DNA of 64,000 nt from Charina bottae (GCA_023362775.1 JALMGJ010000015.1:9105001-9169000), one strand, 5' to 3'; positions 43,521 through 55,516 are shown, numbered from the stretch's first letter. Notes: generated from the sequence alone by a model not told the origin. Made by a program: numbers and translations.

Positions 43521-46500
43521 TTGCAGTTATCTGACACCATGCTAAAAACTTTAAACCGAAATAAACCCAAAGCTACAATAGCTTTGATCCAGAGAAATCT
43601 CTGTGGTCTATTTTTATTGCATTTCTAAGAAGTTTCAGATTCTTAAGGGTAAATGCTATTAACTCAGGCTGAAATTAACAGGTAAGATATTTTTTCTAGG
43701 AACAGTAGTATTGCTGCTACAAGTCCACATTAAAATAAAAAATAAAACACCTTTCATGGGTAATATCAGATCTTTACCAGGTTCCTGAAAATCTTCACTT
43801 CTTTTAGCTTCACTTGAAGCACTTCTCCCATAACTCCTCCACTTACAGATTTAACCAAAGCTAGAAAAGGTGTCTCATCTGCTCAGATACTTTGTAAGAT
43901 TGCTAAGGAATAAATACTATTTCCTCCCTTGGCTGATTAAATATTAATCAGACACAGGAACAGAGCAATGATACCCTGCCGTGGATGTCTTTCTAACAGT
44001 CTAGAAGAGATCTGGAGGTCATATAACAGCTTTGGACAAAAAAGGGGGAGAGCATAACATAGAAACAACATTAGATATAGGGTAAAGCGCATGTATTACA
44101 AGAATATTGGGTAAACTAGCTTTATAAGAAATGTAATTATAGGGAAGATTACGAAGATAGACATAACATAAATAATTCTAACATGTAGGAAGTAAGGAGA
44201 TTAGACGATTAAAACAATCAATTGACAAAACCTACATACGCTCAAAAATTGAATATAACCTGTGAGATCGATTAATAGGAATAGGAATAGGATTCTGCCC
44301 AGGACAGAAGATATCATAAATGCTAACAGCAGCTCCCTCTGAGTTATTTCTCTGAATTTCCCTGTTTCACCATTAAATATGTTGTGTGAGAACAAGCTTG
44401 TGAGAAGACTAAGTTTCTCCTTTTAAAAGCCATGCTCCCCTGAACTTGGGCTACATCTGGATGATGTGATTTTATTGGGTTTTTTTTAAAGGAGGCTGTC
44501 AAGAAGTACTAGAACTTTTGAAAAAATTAAAAAGAGGCAGTAGCATCTGTAGGGATGGGTAAGGATCACAGAAGTCAAGTTGGCTGTCACAATTGTGAGA
44601 CTAAAGCCTGTCTCCTTTGTATGTGCAAGAAGCACATGTACAAAGGGGATGGATCTTTGATCACATGGTCATTACCATCTTGATTTTCTTACCTCCCCTC
44701 CGCCCACTGCAGATGCCCCTGGAAGGGTTCCCCCTTTTCAAAGACCTAGTGTCATTGACATGGTAAATCTCACACTCATAAACCTTCAAATTATTATATA
44801 CCCTTCCAATTTTCCTCCTTCGAGGAAAAAATCCTCTTTTTAACAGGGCATTTCCTTCTCCAAAATTAAGCCACCTATCCTTTCATTGAAACATTCATCT
44901 CAGCATTAATGTGGATCCAGTCAAGTTACTGTGGAATAGTTTGTCCATTAAGATGTTTTCGATCTCAGAAAGGGCAATGTCCTTCGATGCTTGCTTTATT
45001 TGATCAAGCTAAAATAATAACACCGCTTGGTTTAATAATCTCATTGGTCAGCAATCAGCTTCCCACAGGTTATCCCAGCACAATATTAAATATTTTGTTA
45101 TGAAGAATCCCTCCTACCATGCTTCCAGTTTTTATTCCGAGGGCCCACCGCTGGGAAATTTACCGCATGGTATTTATTGTTCATCGTTATATTGCAAATA
45201 CAGATAGGTGTCTTGATTATTTTTAATTTAGCAACATAGAAATGTACTACAGTATTTACTCAAAAGGAAGATGATTTTTCCCCCCTCTGAATAAATTATC
45301 AGTGAAGTCAGTGTGGTGGTCTTATAGTAACAGAGAGAGGCAGATGCTACTGAAACAGGGAAAGCCACTTCAGTTATAATTTGAGTACAAGAAAAAATGG
45401 ATATGGAGTCCATCCATGGACAGGCAGAAGGATTGGCTGAACTTCTTCCCCTTTCTCATTGTATTTCATTGCAAATACTCTCCATGTGTAGGGCAAACAG
45501 CCTAGTTCTTTTCAGACATCACAAAAAGGGTTAAATTCACCAGGCAAGCAATAAGAATGGTCAATTTACACCCTCCAGGTATTCAAGAACAATGCATTCC
45601 AAGCTATGCACCGTTGTTTGCAGACAGCATAGATATTTTTGAAACTTGGATAAAGTTTTTACCTCTCTACCCGTCTCATCTCTACCTGGTTTCTTCCCCT
45701 CTATTTCCTACTCTTTCCAATGTAACAACCCTTCCCTCTCCTTCCACTTCTCCTTTTTTTTTTGGTGGAATGAAGGAAAGGAAATTCAGGTTAAAACAAT
45801 AAAAATTCAAAAAGCATCAAGAACAATCCACAGAGCAATAGAGTCTGAATACTCAGGCACTACTTTGCTTAATAGGATCACAACTCCATTTTCACACATT
45901 TAAATTTGGAATCATCTTCCTTTCAAGTAAATGCAGAAGTTGCTCCTTGCCACATAGATGGGGAATAGGTAGATGGGGAATAAATGAATGCCTAAACCAA
46001 CAGAATCTTCCCACTGGTACCTCTTCATTTCAGCACTGGGACATCCATCTTGGATGGCAAAATGTCTAAGAACACGTGGGATGGTTTTTTTTCACAAATA
46101 CAAGCTTTGTCCTGAAGTAGTTTGCTCTTGGCTTAGGTTGCACGTTCCATGCTAAAGTATCAGCTTGACACCAAATGTTATGTTAGTGCAATTACCATGA
46201 TTCTATTTAATGGGATTTGTAAGCCATAGGTAATTGCCTGGAATGGTTTCACATATCATGCTAAACCAACTGCAGGCTGTATTATGAAGCCAGTTTATGG
46301 CATTTTTGTTCAGCTTCTCCAAATGCTTTGCGGTGGCATCATTCAACCTTTTTGGCACACCGTTTTTAACCCATCAGGTAACTTTCCATGCATGGATTTC
46401 ACTCATTATAAGGATGTCAGTGGACAGACTGCCACATTAGAACAGTCCTCGATGTCATTGGTTTCAATTTTCTTTGCACAGGATATGCTATCATTATATC

Positions 46501-46836
46501 AGGTACTCAGTGGGTGCAAAGATATTATGCTTTCAGCAGAAGTACAAGACCAAATAAAATCTGCTCAACTGATGTTGCGAAGTAAGAGTTTTTTCCAGCA
46601 TATCCTCCTTAGAAAAGAAAAAATATTTTAAAAATCTACTGATAATATACATAATTTATGAAAAAAAATGCTTCTACGGTATGTGTTAAATCTGAGTGAA
46701 TAAAACAAGTATATTGATAAATTTCTGAATTTGCAAGAAATTCTAGTATATTTCCAAAAATAGAAAACACTGTGGTGCCACAGTAAGTATTTCATTATTA
46801 CTTAAATTTGTGGAGCTTTTAATGAATCAAAATACT
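43521..46836. other. No gene or repeat recognised
   Basis: The longest quiet interval. The frame 46284-46631 (115 codons, plus) shows no recognised domain, repeat or exon-like context and is treated as chance. A T-rich tract lies at 45752-45761. Confidence 0.45.
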
Positions 46837-46950
46837 AAGGAAAGGAAAGGAAAGGAAAGGAAAGGAAAGGAAAGGAAAGGAAAGGAAAGGAAAGGAAAGG
46901 AAAGGAAAGGAAAGGAAAGGAAAGGAAAGGAAAGGAAAGGAAAGGAAAGG
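46837..46950. repeat. (AAAGG)n array, 114 bp
   Basis: About 23 uninterrupted AAAGG units, a pure purine strand. Because the unit is five bases, all three frames encode the same Lys-Glu-Arg-Lys-Gly cycle, which explains the long open frames on both strands; none is a gene. Confidence 0.97.
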
Positions 46951-47628
46951 GCTTTTAAAGAAGCCTGCACAGTAGCTTTTCTCCATTTTTACATTTTTAA
47001 AAAAGGCACCTGTAATAAATCTCAAGATCAGGGCCTCAGACTTCACCCTTCTGACATTAGGGTTTGATATTACAAAACCTATTTTCCCTTATGGTCCATG
47101 AACTTCTTCAGAACTCATTTACATATGTAAAGCAACCAAATATCAGAGGCTGTTAGAGTTAGGTTTCACCAAATAATGAAGAAAAAGAGGGGGAAAAAAA
47201 TCCAGGCCACCTGAGGCTTGTCAAACTAAGCCAAACACATTGTCATAAGCAGGGCCGCATTTAATATTCAGATCAAGGCTTCCGCGTCTTCTGCTAGCAA
47301 ACCCCTTTGACAAAAGCCATCCACTGTCTGCCAGCACTATTGAGTCCAGCTAAGGACAAATTTCAAGACGAACCTGAAATCAATTTGCCATCAAATTTTC
47401 ATGCTTCTCCCAGACTATCTGTGGCATTTTAATTACAAGCACCCTAGGCAGGGGGTACTACACATATTGACACTTAGCTCCTACAATAAACTTTATTGGC
47501 AACCTCTGCCTGAATGAGGTACTCAAGCAGAATAACAAGAAATATACCAGAATATGTAAGCAGTTAGAATATAATCGGTGCAGTTTCCTTTTGTTCCAGC
47601 TGGCAAGCTTCCGAAGACTAGGAATTTT

Positions 47629-47663
<35 letters not shown>

Positions 47664-48016
47664 TTAAAACAAACTAACTGCTGGGGACTGAGAAGAAAAA
47701 GGTGTTACAGCCAAATGCCCCATTTACTGCTTTAGAGTAGTTTTAAGCAGGAGCAAATTAAACAATTCTCCAGTAGAAGATCAGCAAGTTTGAACAGCTC
47801 TTACCTGATCTCTAAGTAGTATTCACAGACATACCTGTTATTTATTTGTTTGACAACTGGTGAACAAGTGACTTCTTCGGAAATTTCAGTGGCATGCTTC
47901 TTTCTGGCTTGAGAAGCTGAACCTAACTTGCATAGCATGGGAAGTCCAGCTCATTCCACCATTGAGCAAACCAGCTGTCCAGATTCCTTCTGCTTTAAAC
48001 TAGTTTTGCATTGTCT
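46951..48016. other. No gene or repeat recognised; possible conserved non-coding block
   Basis: The stretch 47190-47460 is low in simple repeats and moderate in GC. A (TG)n microsatellite occupies 47633-47657. Confidence 0.4.
47633..47657. repeat. (TG)n microsatellite
   Basis: About 12 TG units. Confidence 0.95.
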
Positions 48017-48024
48017 CCTTAAAG

Positions 48025-48447
48025 CAGTCTTTCTCAACTTTTTGACCCTGGAGGAACCCTTGAAATATTTTGCAGGCCTCGGGGAACCCCTGCACATTCA
48101 GGCTCAAATACAGTCCACAAGTTACACAATTATTATATTCGTTTCATGGGTAGGCCTGTATACGTGCATTAACAGTGTTGTTAAAGTAAAAATAAAGAAT
48201 TTATTTATTTATTCATTCATTCTTTCGAGTTTTATCACTGCCCCATCTTCCCCAAAGGGGACTCTGGGCAGTTTACAAAAAAAGACAATAATAAAATAGA
48301 TAAAAAGTTATACCATCATCATAAAATACAATGAAACTTATCCCAAATTTGAAATATTTTTTTAAATAAATTGTGATGTCCCAGGGAGCCCCTAGTGACC
48401 TCTCGCGGAACCCTAGGGTGCCACGGAACCCTGGTGGAGAAACCCTG
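48025..48447 (+). mobile_element. hAT-type MITE (Charlie-like) carrying an L2-tail insertion
   Basis: It starts CAGTCTTTCTCAACTTTTTG; the right end in reverse complement is CAGGGTTTCTCCACCAGGGT. The flanks ccttaaag (48017-48024) and ccttgaag (48448-48455) are an 8-bp duplication with one mismatch. Outside the internal insert the sequence matches the reverse complement of 50429-50712 throughout. The insert at about 48195-48325 is a LINE tail. Non-coding. Confidence 0.88.
48195..48325 (-). mobile_element. L2-like LINE/SINE 3' tail nested in the hAT MITE
   Basis: The minus strand reads gtaaactgcccagagtcccc, then tttggggaagatggggcagt, then gataaaactcgaaagaatg and an (AAAT)n tail: the same end block as 29299-29810. 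The uninterrupted sister MITE at 50429-50712 lacks this segment, which fixes the insertion site. Confidence 0.78.
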
Positions 48448-48455
48448 CCTTGAAG

Positions 48456-50420
48456 GATCAGAGGATCTTTACTTGGCGTGTGTTGGGGGAAACTTCAAGA
48501 AATATTTCCCTTTACTTGTCATCTTACTCTCTGGAAACAAAGGTTGAATGTACCACCAGCATTCATTTCCTGAATCACTGTTTTTATGCACACACATGTT
48601 GGTCTTCCTTTACACAAGCATTTATGCTAGACTACGAACTCTTGGGTTTCCACTAGTTCCTGGACTTGGAGATTTGTTTGGGTTTTTTTGGCAGGGGGTT
48701 CGCTGTTTGGGGTAAGGGGGAAGAAGCTCTTGGGTCAGCTGCCCCTATACTAGGAAAGGTCTAATATTAATAAATGATAAATGCATATGTAGACCTAAGA
48801 CAAACAGGATACAGTATTCAAGCAGTCAGCTCTTCGCTCCACCACGTTTTCCATTCTAATAGTAATTCAAAAGTCTGTACTAGTGAGCATTAATTTTACA
48901 TACATACATACACCCCTACATTGGCATTATCACACATATTTACCCTATAAAAACTCTTACTTGCATTTCATATTCAGCTTTTCATCTTCAACCTATTACA
49001 TTAGCCTTTCCCAAACTATACACATCACAGAATGCTACTGAAATCTGAAAAGGTGGCACAATCCATCACAAATTCAAACATTTAATTTTGCTTAATTCTG
49101 CCAATTAATTCAAATTCAATTCTGAGACTTCTGATTCAGAAGTATTGATGAATAAAACCCGGTTTGGGTCCTGTGAATATCCAAATTCATTCAGCAAATC
49201 TGACTGAAAATTTAAACGTTGGCATAGTAATTAAGATTCATATTTTTAAAAAAATAATAGGATTCTTCCTTATATGAATTTATAAATGTGCTATTACAGA
49301 GAATTCTTTTGACAAACCCTGAGTCTGCAAATGACAATTAAGCCACAACGCCCCCTGGTGGTTATTAAGAATAAGTGTTGTGACAAATTCTAAATATTCC
49401 TATCCTAAAAAAATCCGTTCTAAAAACCAAGACGTGGTCTAATACTTTATATATTTGGAGGCCAAAGCCATCAAACAAGTTTCCCCATTAATATGGATGT
49501 CATAGTTAATAAAAATATCTCTAAAAAGTGGGACATGAATCAAATGAAGGCCACAAGCATGGTTTGCAAACAGAACTACAGTCATCTCCAAGTTTGTTAT
49601 GAGAGTTTCTTCCTTTCTCCTGTTTATCAAATCTTACATCCAGACTGGATATCTAGATTCTTTGCCTCTCTTCATACTATGCTATTCAAGTGCAGCCAGT
49701 ACCAATGGTTGCATTAGGGAAATAGGGAAAAGGAACAGAAAGACGATCAAAAAAGAAAGAAGAGCAAAAGGAAACAGTCCTTTTGTGTTATCAGCACCTA
49801 TTCAAAATTCCAGGGAACATTTTTTCAGTTCATTCAAAGCATGTTGTTTTTCTAATGCAAAGCAGCTGTTGCCTTACAGGCTGTCCATGTGGGTGAAATC
49901 AAACAGGCATTGAAACCATGAATTTGTTCAAAAAGAGGAATTAGAGCAGACCATAATAAAAACAAAAATTAAAAAAACCCCTATCACTGACAGTTCTTCC
50001 TTGGCATATTCTCTTTGCTATGCTTCTTTGGGACAAAAAGAAAAAGAAAAAGAATGTAATATAAGCTGTGATTCGAAACAGGAAGGCAGAATTTTGCCAA
50101 GAAGCAGCAGGCAACACGTTGCTAAGAAAAGTTGTGTGCATTTTGTACAAACAAGATTCTGCCCTATAATTGGATGGCTTCTCTCTGGAAACAGGTACAA
50201 CAGGCATTTAGAGACCCAAGAGCCTCTGATAAGTAGATTTATTGTAGAAAAGTTAATGAAGCCATAATGAAAGAATTCGGGTGAATGTCTGGTTTCTATT
50301 GAAATCAAGGTTTTCTCTCTCTCTCTCTCTCTTGCCTCTTTCTCCAGCTTGCACAGTGTAACTGGACATACACTTTTGAGCAGAAGGGAAGGTTTCCATC
50401 TGCCTTTTGTTTTGCTAATG
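48456..50420. other. No gene or repeat recognised
   Basis: AT-rich. Contains a few TACA units at 48897-48912 and a (CT)n run at 50312-50332. Overlapping frames on both strands at 49493-50308 show no domain. Confidence 0.4.
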
Positions 50421-50428
50421 GACTAGTC

Positions 50429-50712
50429 CAGGGTTTCTCAACCAGGGTTCTGTGAACATTAGGGGTTCCCTGGGAGAGCACAATTTATTTTTAAAAAATT
50501 CAAATTCGAGCAACTTCACATTAAAGAGGTAAGTTTCATTTTTTATTTTTAGTTTAAAAACACTGTTAGTGCATAAATACAGGCCAACACATGAAACAAA
50601 TATAATAATTTGTAACTTGTGGCCTATATTTGAGCCTGAATGTGCAGGGGTTCCCCGAGGCCTGAAAAATATTTCAAGGGTTCCTCCAGGGTCAAAAGGT
50701 TGAGAAAGGCTG
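50429..50712 (-). mobile_element. hAT-type MITE (Charlie-like), 284 bp, uninterrupted
   Basis: Plus-strand ends are CAGGGTTTCTCAACCAGGGT and, at the right in reverse complement, CAGCCTTTCTCAACCTTTTG. A perfect 8-bp duplication, gactagtc, lies at 50421-50428 and 50713-50720. It is the same family as 48025-48447 in opposite orientation, given here as minus to match. No coding sequence. Confidence 0.92.
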
Positions 50713-50720
50713 GACTAGTC

Positions 50721-51304
50721 TGTTATCAAGCTGTTTTCTTCTCACCTTATGACAACTAGTCACCTTATCATAAGTCACCTTATGAAAACTAGACAAGTTT
50801 TTTTAAGAGGTTATGCTATATTTTTTGCATGTTTCCTAGCTACACCAATGTTTTTCGGATATTGTGCTATCAAATTATGGTAGCATATTTAGAGGGAGTT
50901 CTGTGAACTGAAAAAAAAATGGGGTTGGGGGATTACAGGTGGCTCCAGAGCTATGAGCATCCATTTTATTTTAGTGAACCAAGCCAGATATTTTGTAATC
51001 TATTGCCCTGACTTAATCTATGTTTCTGGGGATATCCTTTTTAGAAGGAATGGACAGGGGAACTGAATTACAAAATGTGGAGAAGGACACACATTGAAGG
51101 ATGGCTGAATTTCTATTTGTACACTGGTTCCAAAATAAAAACTAAGGAAGTTTGATAAGTTCAAATAAGAACCTCTTCCCCCCCCCCTCTACAACTGTCA
51201 TTAAGCAAAAGAACAAGCTGTGTGTGTATGGCCATGGCTATGAATATGTCAGAGAACTGACTGGAAACCTTGCCAAAAACATTGACATTCTCTTTGGTAT
51301 GTAA
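50721..51304. other. No gene or repeat recognised
   Basis: A C run at 51178-51187 is the only low-complexity feature. Confidence 0.4.
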
Positions 51305-51515
51305 AGTCAAGTCTCCTCTGATTAAGCTCAACTCTCAGTGACTCATAGATACCCTCACATTTTCTTGGCAACAGCATGAAAGCAGTCACTATTGTGTTCT
51401 TCCAAAATGTTTAAAATTAATTTCCTGGTCTAGCCTACAGCCTTGGTGTTTCCTGGTGATCTCCCATCTACTTACTGTAAGTACTAACCAGGTCCAATCC
51501 TGCTTGGATCTTCAA
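51305..51515 (-). mobile_element. 5S-rRNA-derived SINE
   Basis: Minus-strand head: ccaagcaggattggacctgg, then ttagtactta, gatgggagatcaccaggaaa, and ggctgtaggc. This follows the 3' half of 5S rRNA in order, including the 'aagcaggGTcGGaCCTGGTTAGTACTT' part of the internal promoter region. The tail contains ctatgagtcactgagagttg and agacttgac, an RTE-like 3' end. About 20 % diverged by eye. Confidence 0.75.
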
Positions 51516-51708
51516 AATCACCTGCTGTGACTTCTCTATGGACATTTTACAAATGAACAACAGACTGTACCATCTTTTGCAACATCAATGCCACCCAAAG
51601 ATGTTCATTGTGCCCACTCTGATGCAAGCAGTTACGGTGCAAAACTATGATCCCATCACAAATCTAAACACTACAGAGATTTAAAATTCCGAAAACCTGT
51701 AAGATCAC

Positions 51709-51710
<2 letters not shown>

Positions 51711-51738
<28 letters not shown>
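51711..51738. repeat. (GT)n microsatellite
   Basis: Fourteen GT units. Confidence 0.95.
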
Positions 51739-51741
<3 letters not shown>

Positions 51742-52609
51742 TCTCATCCATACACTGTCAGTTTGCAGACCTTCAGTGCTGTCAAAATCATATCATTCTC
51801 GGTTCCTCTCTCCAGAGTAAAGGAATCTTTCCTATGAAAATAAAATGCAACAGGAATTTCACTGTTGAATTTCATCAGAAATGGAAGCTTTACGTTTTCA
51901 TTAGGTATGTTGAAGTCCTAAGGGAGACACCAATGGGGTTGTTTTTGATTGCAAAAGAATACAACAAGCAATAAAACTGGAAGCTGAAATACTGTAGATA
52001 CAGCAGACAAAAGACTCTGTCATTAATTCAATGAAGGACATAAATTGTTTCTGAGCTTCATTAAAAAAACAAAACAAAACCTTTTTTTAACTAGCTCAAA
52101 AATCAAAACGAGACGACAGCAATCTCTACTCAGACTAATTTTTGGAACAGGGAGAATAGCCTTCATTAAGTTTGGCCAAATATAATTATGGCAAATAAAG
52201 GCGCAGTTAGAATAACACCTAAGAGCAAATATTATTGCTTCTCATATGTTACCCTCCCAGCATTTGCAGCAAAGTAGTGTGTGCCTCCTTTCCCTACATT
52301 CATATTTCAAAAGGGAAGAAAGCTGAAGCCGATACGACCAAAGGTTGCAACAGGCCCGTGCATTTCTATGGATATTGCATCTGAATAAGGGACTCCATCA
52401 TTAATTCCTTGCAGGTAAAAGTAAAACTACTATGTCCACATTGCCTTTTGTCTGCTTCTGCAAAATCACAGCTGCAGGATCCCAGTCTTAACAGGGCCAG
52501 CAAAAGAAGGGAAATCATTTAACCTATTCCTTGGAAATTACTTCCTCAACTGTACCATTACAGGAAATTACACCATTGCGGGTAAATTCTAGTGAAGTGC
52601 ATTTGATTC
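51739..52609. other. No gene or repeat recognised
   Basis: AT-rich single-copy-looking interval upstream of a PLE end. Confidence 0.4.
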
Positions 52610-52729
52610 CAATCGAAGAGAATATCTGTAGCTCAGGGTTGAACTGTGGAGTTCTTGGTGCTCTCTGAGTTTGGTTGTTTGATTGCAGATGTTTTGTTAC
52701 CCAACTAGGTAACCTCATCAGTGCAATCC
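52610..52729 (-). mobile_element. Solo Penelope-like element end, family A
   Basis: Minus strand: cactgatgaggttacctagt at the start of the core, then atctgcaatcaaacaaccaa, then actcagagagcaccaagaac, and ccctgagctacagatattct, ending ctcttcgatt. It aligns along its length with 11981-12100 and the right arm of 34936-35149. I could not find a convincing target-site duplication. Confidence 0.75.
52688..52721 (-). ncRNA. Hammerhead-like motif, PLE family A
   Basis: Minus strand: CTGATGA (52715-52721, the canonical box), G, perfect 6-bp stem GTTACC with GGTAAC around loop TAGTTG, then AAAA and CATC. It shares the AAAA in place of GAAA with the 35-kb copies, so the change may be a subfamily character and not random decay. 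Confidence 0.42.
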
Positions 52730-55094
52730 ATGCCAACCATCTCATTCTAACCTCATCAAGCTGATCTGTCTGTCCCTTAAAATCTGCCTACATTTTAAAT
52801 GTATAGTTGCTCCATGGTGATAATGTTCTCATCCTATTCAAAAATAACAGGTTAAAATGTGGCTCTATCTGCCCCCTTGCCCCATATGCCATGATTAGGG
52901 CAGATTGAGGGTCTCATTAGTTTAATTAATTTTTCAAAATGAACAATGAGGGCTACTCCCTGCTTCCTTCAGCCTTGAAGCACTGATCATAAGAAACCAG
53001 GTTGTACAGCCTCCCTGTTGTAGCACAGCCTTCTCGTGCTGGTAAACCCAAGTGCTATAAAGTTTTATGCCTTCTCAGGCTAACATCCGTCATCATGAAG
53101 CAGTCTGGTGGGAGGGAAAGATCATTATGGAAACTTAGATGGATATTGTATATCATGGACAATAGATCATACATTCAAAAAGACTCTTTTGAAGGTCTTT
53201 GCTTGCTGGTGATTTGCACAAAAAATTGAGAGACAGAAAGAAAGGAAGAGAATGTGGGTGTGTGGATGGGTAGTTGGATGGATGGACCCACAGACATTTC
53301 TCCTAGAAGAGAGAGTAAAGAGCTGGTGATCTGTACAAAGAATTGAGGAGGGGGAGGGACGTGTGTGGGTGGGTGTGTTAGATAGATAATTCTGCCAAGA
53401 GAGAAAGATTGGAAAGCATGGTTAGTAATTCTATCTTCAGATCGAAAGGTAGTTTGGTGCCAAGCCAAAATAAAACCCAGACACTTATACTAGATGCAGG
53501 TTATATCAACAGACTTGATTTGGAAAACAAATATTTGGGAGGAGAACATTTTACCAAAGTTAACACTGAGTAGTGATTGCCCAAGTCACACTGAAGTTTG
53601 ATAAAGCCGTGCTAGGACAATTACACGCTATACATGATTTATCAGCTTCAATCCTTCGCACTGGATTTTTCTTCTTCTTTTTTATCCCTCAGCTAAAACA
53701 AAACCAAGAAAACCTGGCCAAAATAAATTAAATAAATAAGCAGGGCAGCTAGGCACAATTGCACAAAGTGGATTTGCTCTCTGGAACGGGGAAAGCCACA
53801 TGCTGGGGGCGGGGTGGGGTGGGGGAGAGACGAATCTGCTCCTTTCATCAGCAGCCAGCATTTAAAGGGAAGGTGCTACTCAAAATCAAAAGCACAATCA
53901 TTCATTCGTGAGCAGATGTCCCTCACACACGGCAAGCAGCGCCTTTTCAAAGCAGATCTGAACAAATGCACTGCTGGGAGACAAGTCCCCCCCCCCCCCG
54001 CCACCCATTAAAGAAAGAACACAGTATATATTAATTTAGCAGGCTGTTGAATGTTTAAAGGAGAATTTATGAAGCAGAAAGAGCATGCCATGAAATCAAA
54101 TGGCTTTCCAACTAAATATCGAGAAAGCTTTCCCGACCTCCTGCTTGTCTATCTCCCTCCTTCCCTCACCCCCATCATTCCTTTGGTGGGAATGCAGAGC
54201 ACAAGGTTTGCGTGCGGCTGCTGATTCAAGACCATTTTGGTGTCTGCCTTTCCACACCAATAAAACTCAAAGGGTTCATAAAGCTGGGGAATCAACAGAA
54301 AGGAGTAATCCTGCATTCATGCTGCACACATTTACTTGACATGTAGAGTCTCAGTACAAAGCAAGAATGATCACCACCAGGCTTTGCAAGAAAAGTAGCC
54401 GGAAGGCTGGAGAACTACACAGCTGCTGGTCCAATGAACCAGATCTTGATATTTCTCCAGCCTGATTCACACTACCAGAAAGTAAACACTGCCTTCTCTT
54501 TCTCGTGTGATTCTTCTGTTCTAGTTCCCGATAGCTACCTGAAGCCACGTTCCTGCTGCCACCAAAACTATTTGAGATGAGCTTATCAATCAAGGCTGAC
54601 TCTTGGAAATTCTCCTTCATAACAGATATGGCTTCAGCAGGAACTAGGCAGGACCATCCTCACTCTTTTTCTGCTGCCCTCTTCACCCTAAATCTATTTT
54701 CCCCCTTCTCTCCCATTCCAAGCATAAGGCCAAGAGAGAGATCTGAACTAATTGCTTGCATAGGCTATGGGTAACAATTAGCACTCAGGCTGCCAATTGT
54801 GTATCCCTGTCTTAAAAAGTGACTTTGCCACTTGAGTGTGAAATGAATCAATCATGTCATAGTTTCATACTCTGGAAGCATCCTACATGGCAATCTTCTT
54901 GGGGGAAAACCCCATCCTTGGCCTTACAATGATGTCCTCCTCCAAGAACTGCAAGTCAAAAAGACAGCATGACTAGGACAAAAAAGTGGTTTGGGTCACA
55001 TCAAAAGCAAAAGTTGGTTTAACGGAATTCAATTTTAAAGGCATAATCAATCAGCTAAATTAATTAAAATGATGGGGGTGAAAGGAACAATAGA
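52730..55094. other. No gene or recognised transposon; one diverged tandem duplication
   Basis: 53205-53240 and 53322-53357 are related with a 117-bp spacing (gctggtgatttgcacaaa against gctggtgatctgtacaaa). A C run lies at 53986-53999. The GC-moderate stretch 53860-54330 could be conserved non-coding DNA. No exon was supported. Confidence 0.42.
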
Positions 55095-55400
55095 GGCCAT
55101 CATGTCCTCTCTCTCCCTGTTCAGTGCAGCAATCCAAATCCAAGCATCCTTCTCAGATGGCTGTCCAGCCTCTGTCTGAATCCTTCCAGGGAAGGGAGCC
55201 CATCACTCCTTTGGATAATTGCTAGATCTCAACTCCTTCAAAGTCAGGAGGTATTCCCTGATTCCTCTATCTAGTTCAAGCTGGATTCTGGCCCTTTCAG
55301 CCAGCTTGTCAGAAATGCTGTTTCAAGATATATCCTTAGTTCCAAATGGGTAAAAATTTATCCCTTCTGTCACTTGAAAATAGAAAGGCTGGGTCTGGCC
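55095..55400 (+). mobile_element. CR1/L3-like LINE 3' UTR fragment
   Basis: Blocks in order: aggccatcatgtcctctctc, ttcagtgcagcaatccaaat, tggctgtccagcctctgtct, gaatccttccagggaaggga and caggaggtattccctgattc. This order is typical of CR1-type 3' regions (ccatctagtcc..., gtccagcctctg...). Non-coding. Confidence 0.65.
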
Positions 55401-55509
55401 ACATCGGAGGCTTTGGAGAACCACCCCTATTGTTCTGGACTCTGCCCTACATGTTAGAAATGTACAGTATTAGTACAATGTTCATTAAGGGCCTTCCTCC
55501 CAGTTGGGA

Positions 55510-55516
<7 letters not shown>

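Noticed and set aside
46284..46631. 115-codon plus-strand open frame
   Set aside because: One of the longer frames outside repeats, but the predicted protein has no recognisable domain and no exon signals; AT-rich DNA of this length is expected to hold such frames by chance.
46810..47067. Lys/Glu/Arg/Gly repeat protein
   Set aside because: Produced entirely by the AAAGG pentanucleotide array, which is open in all frames.
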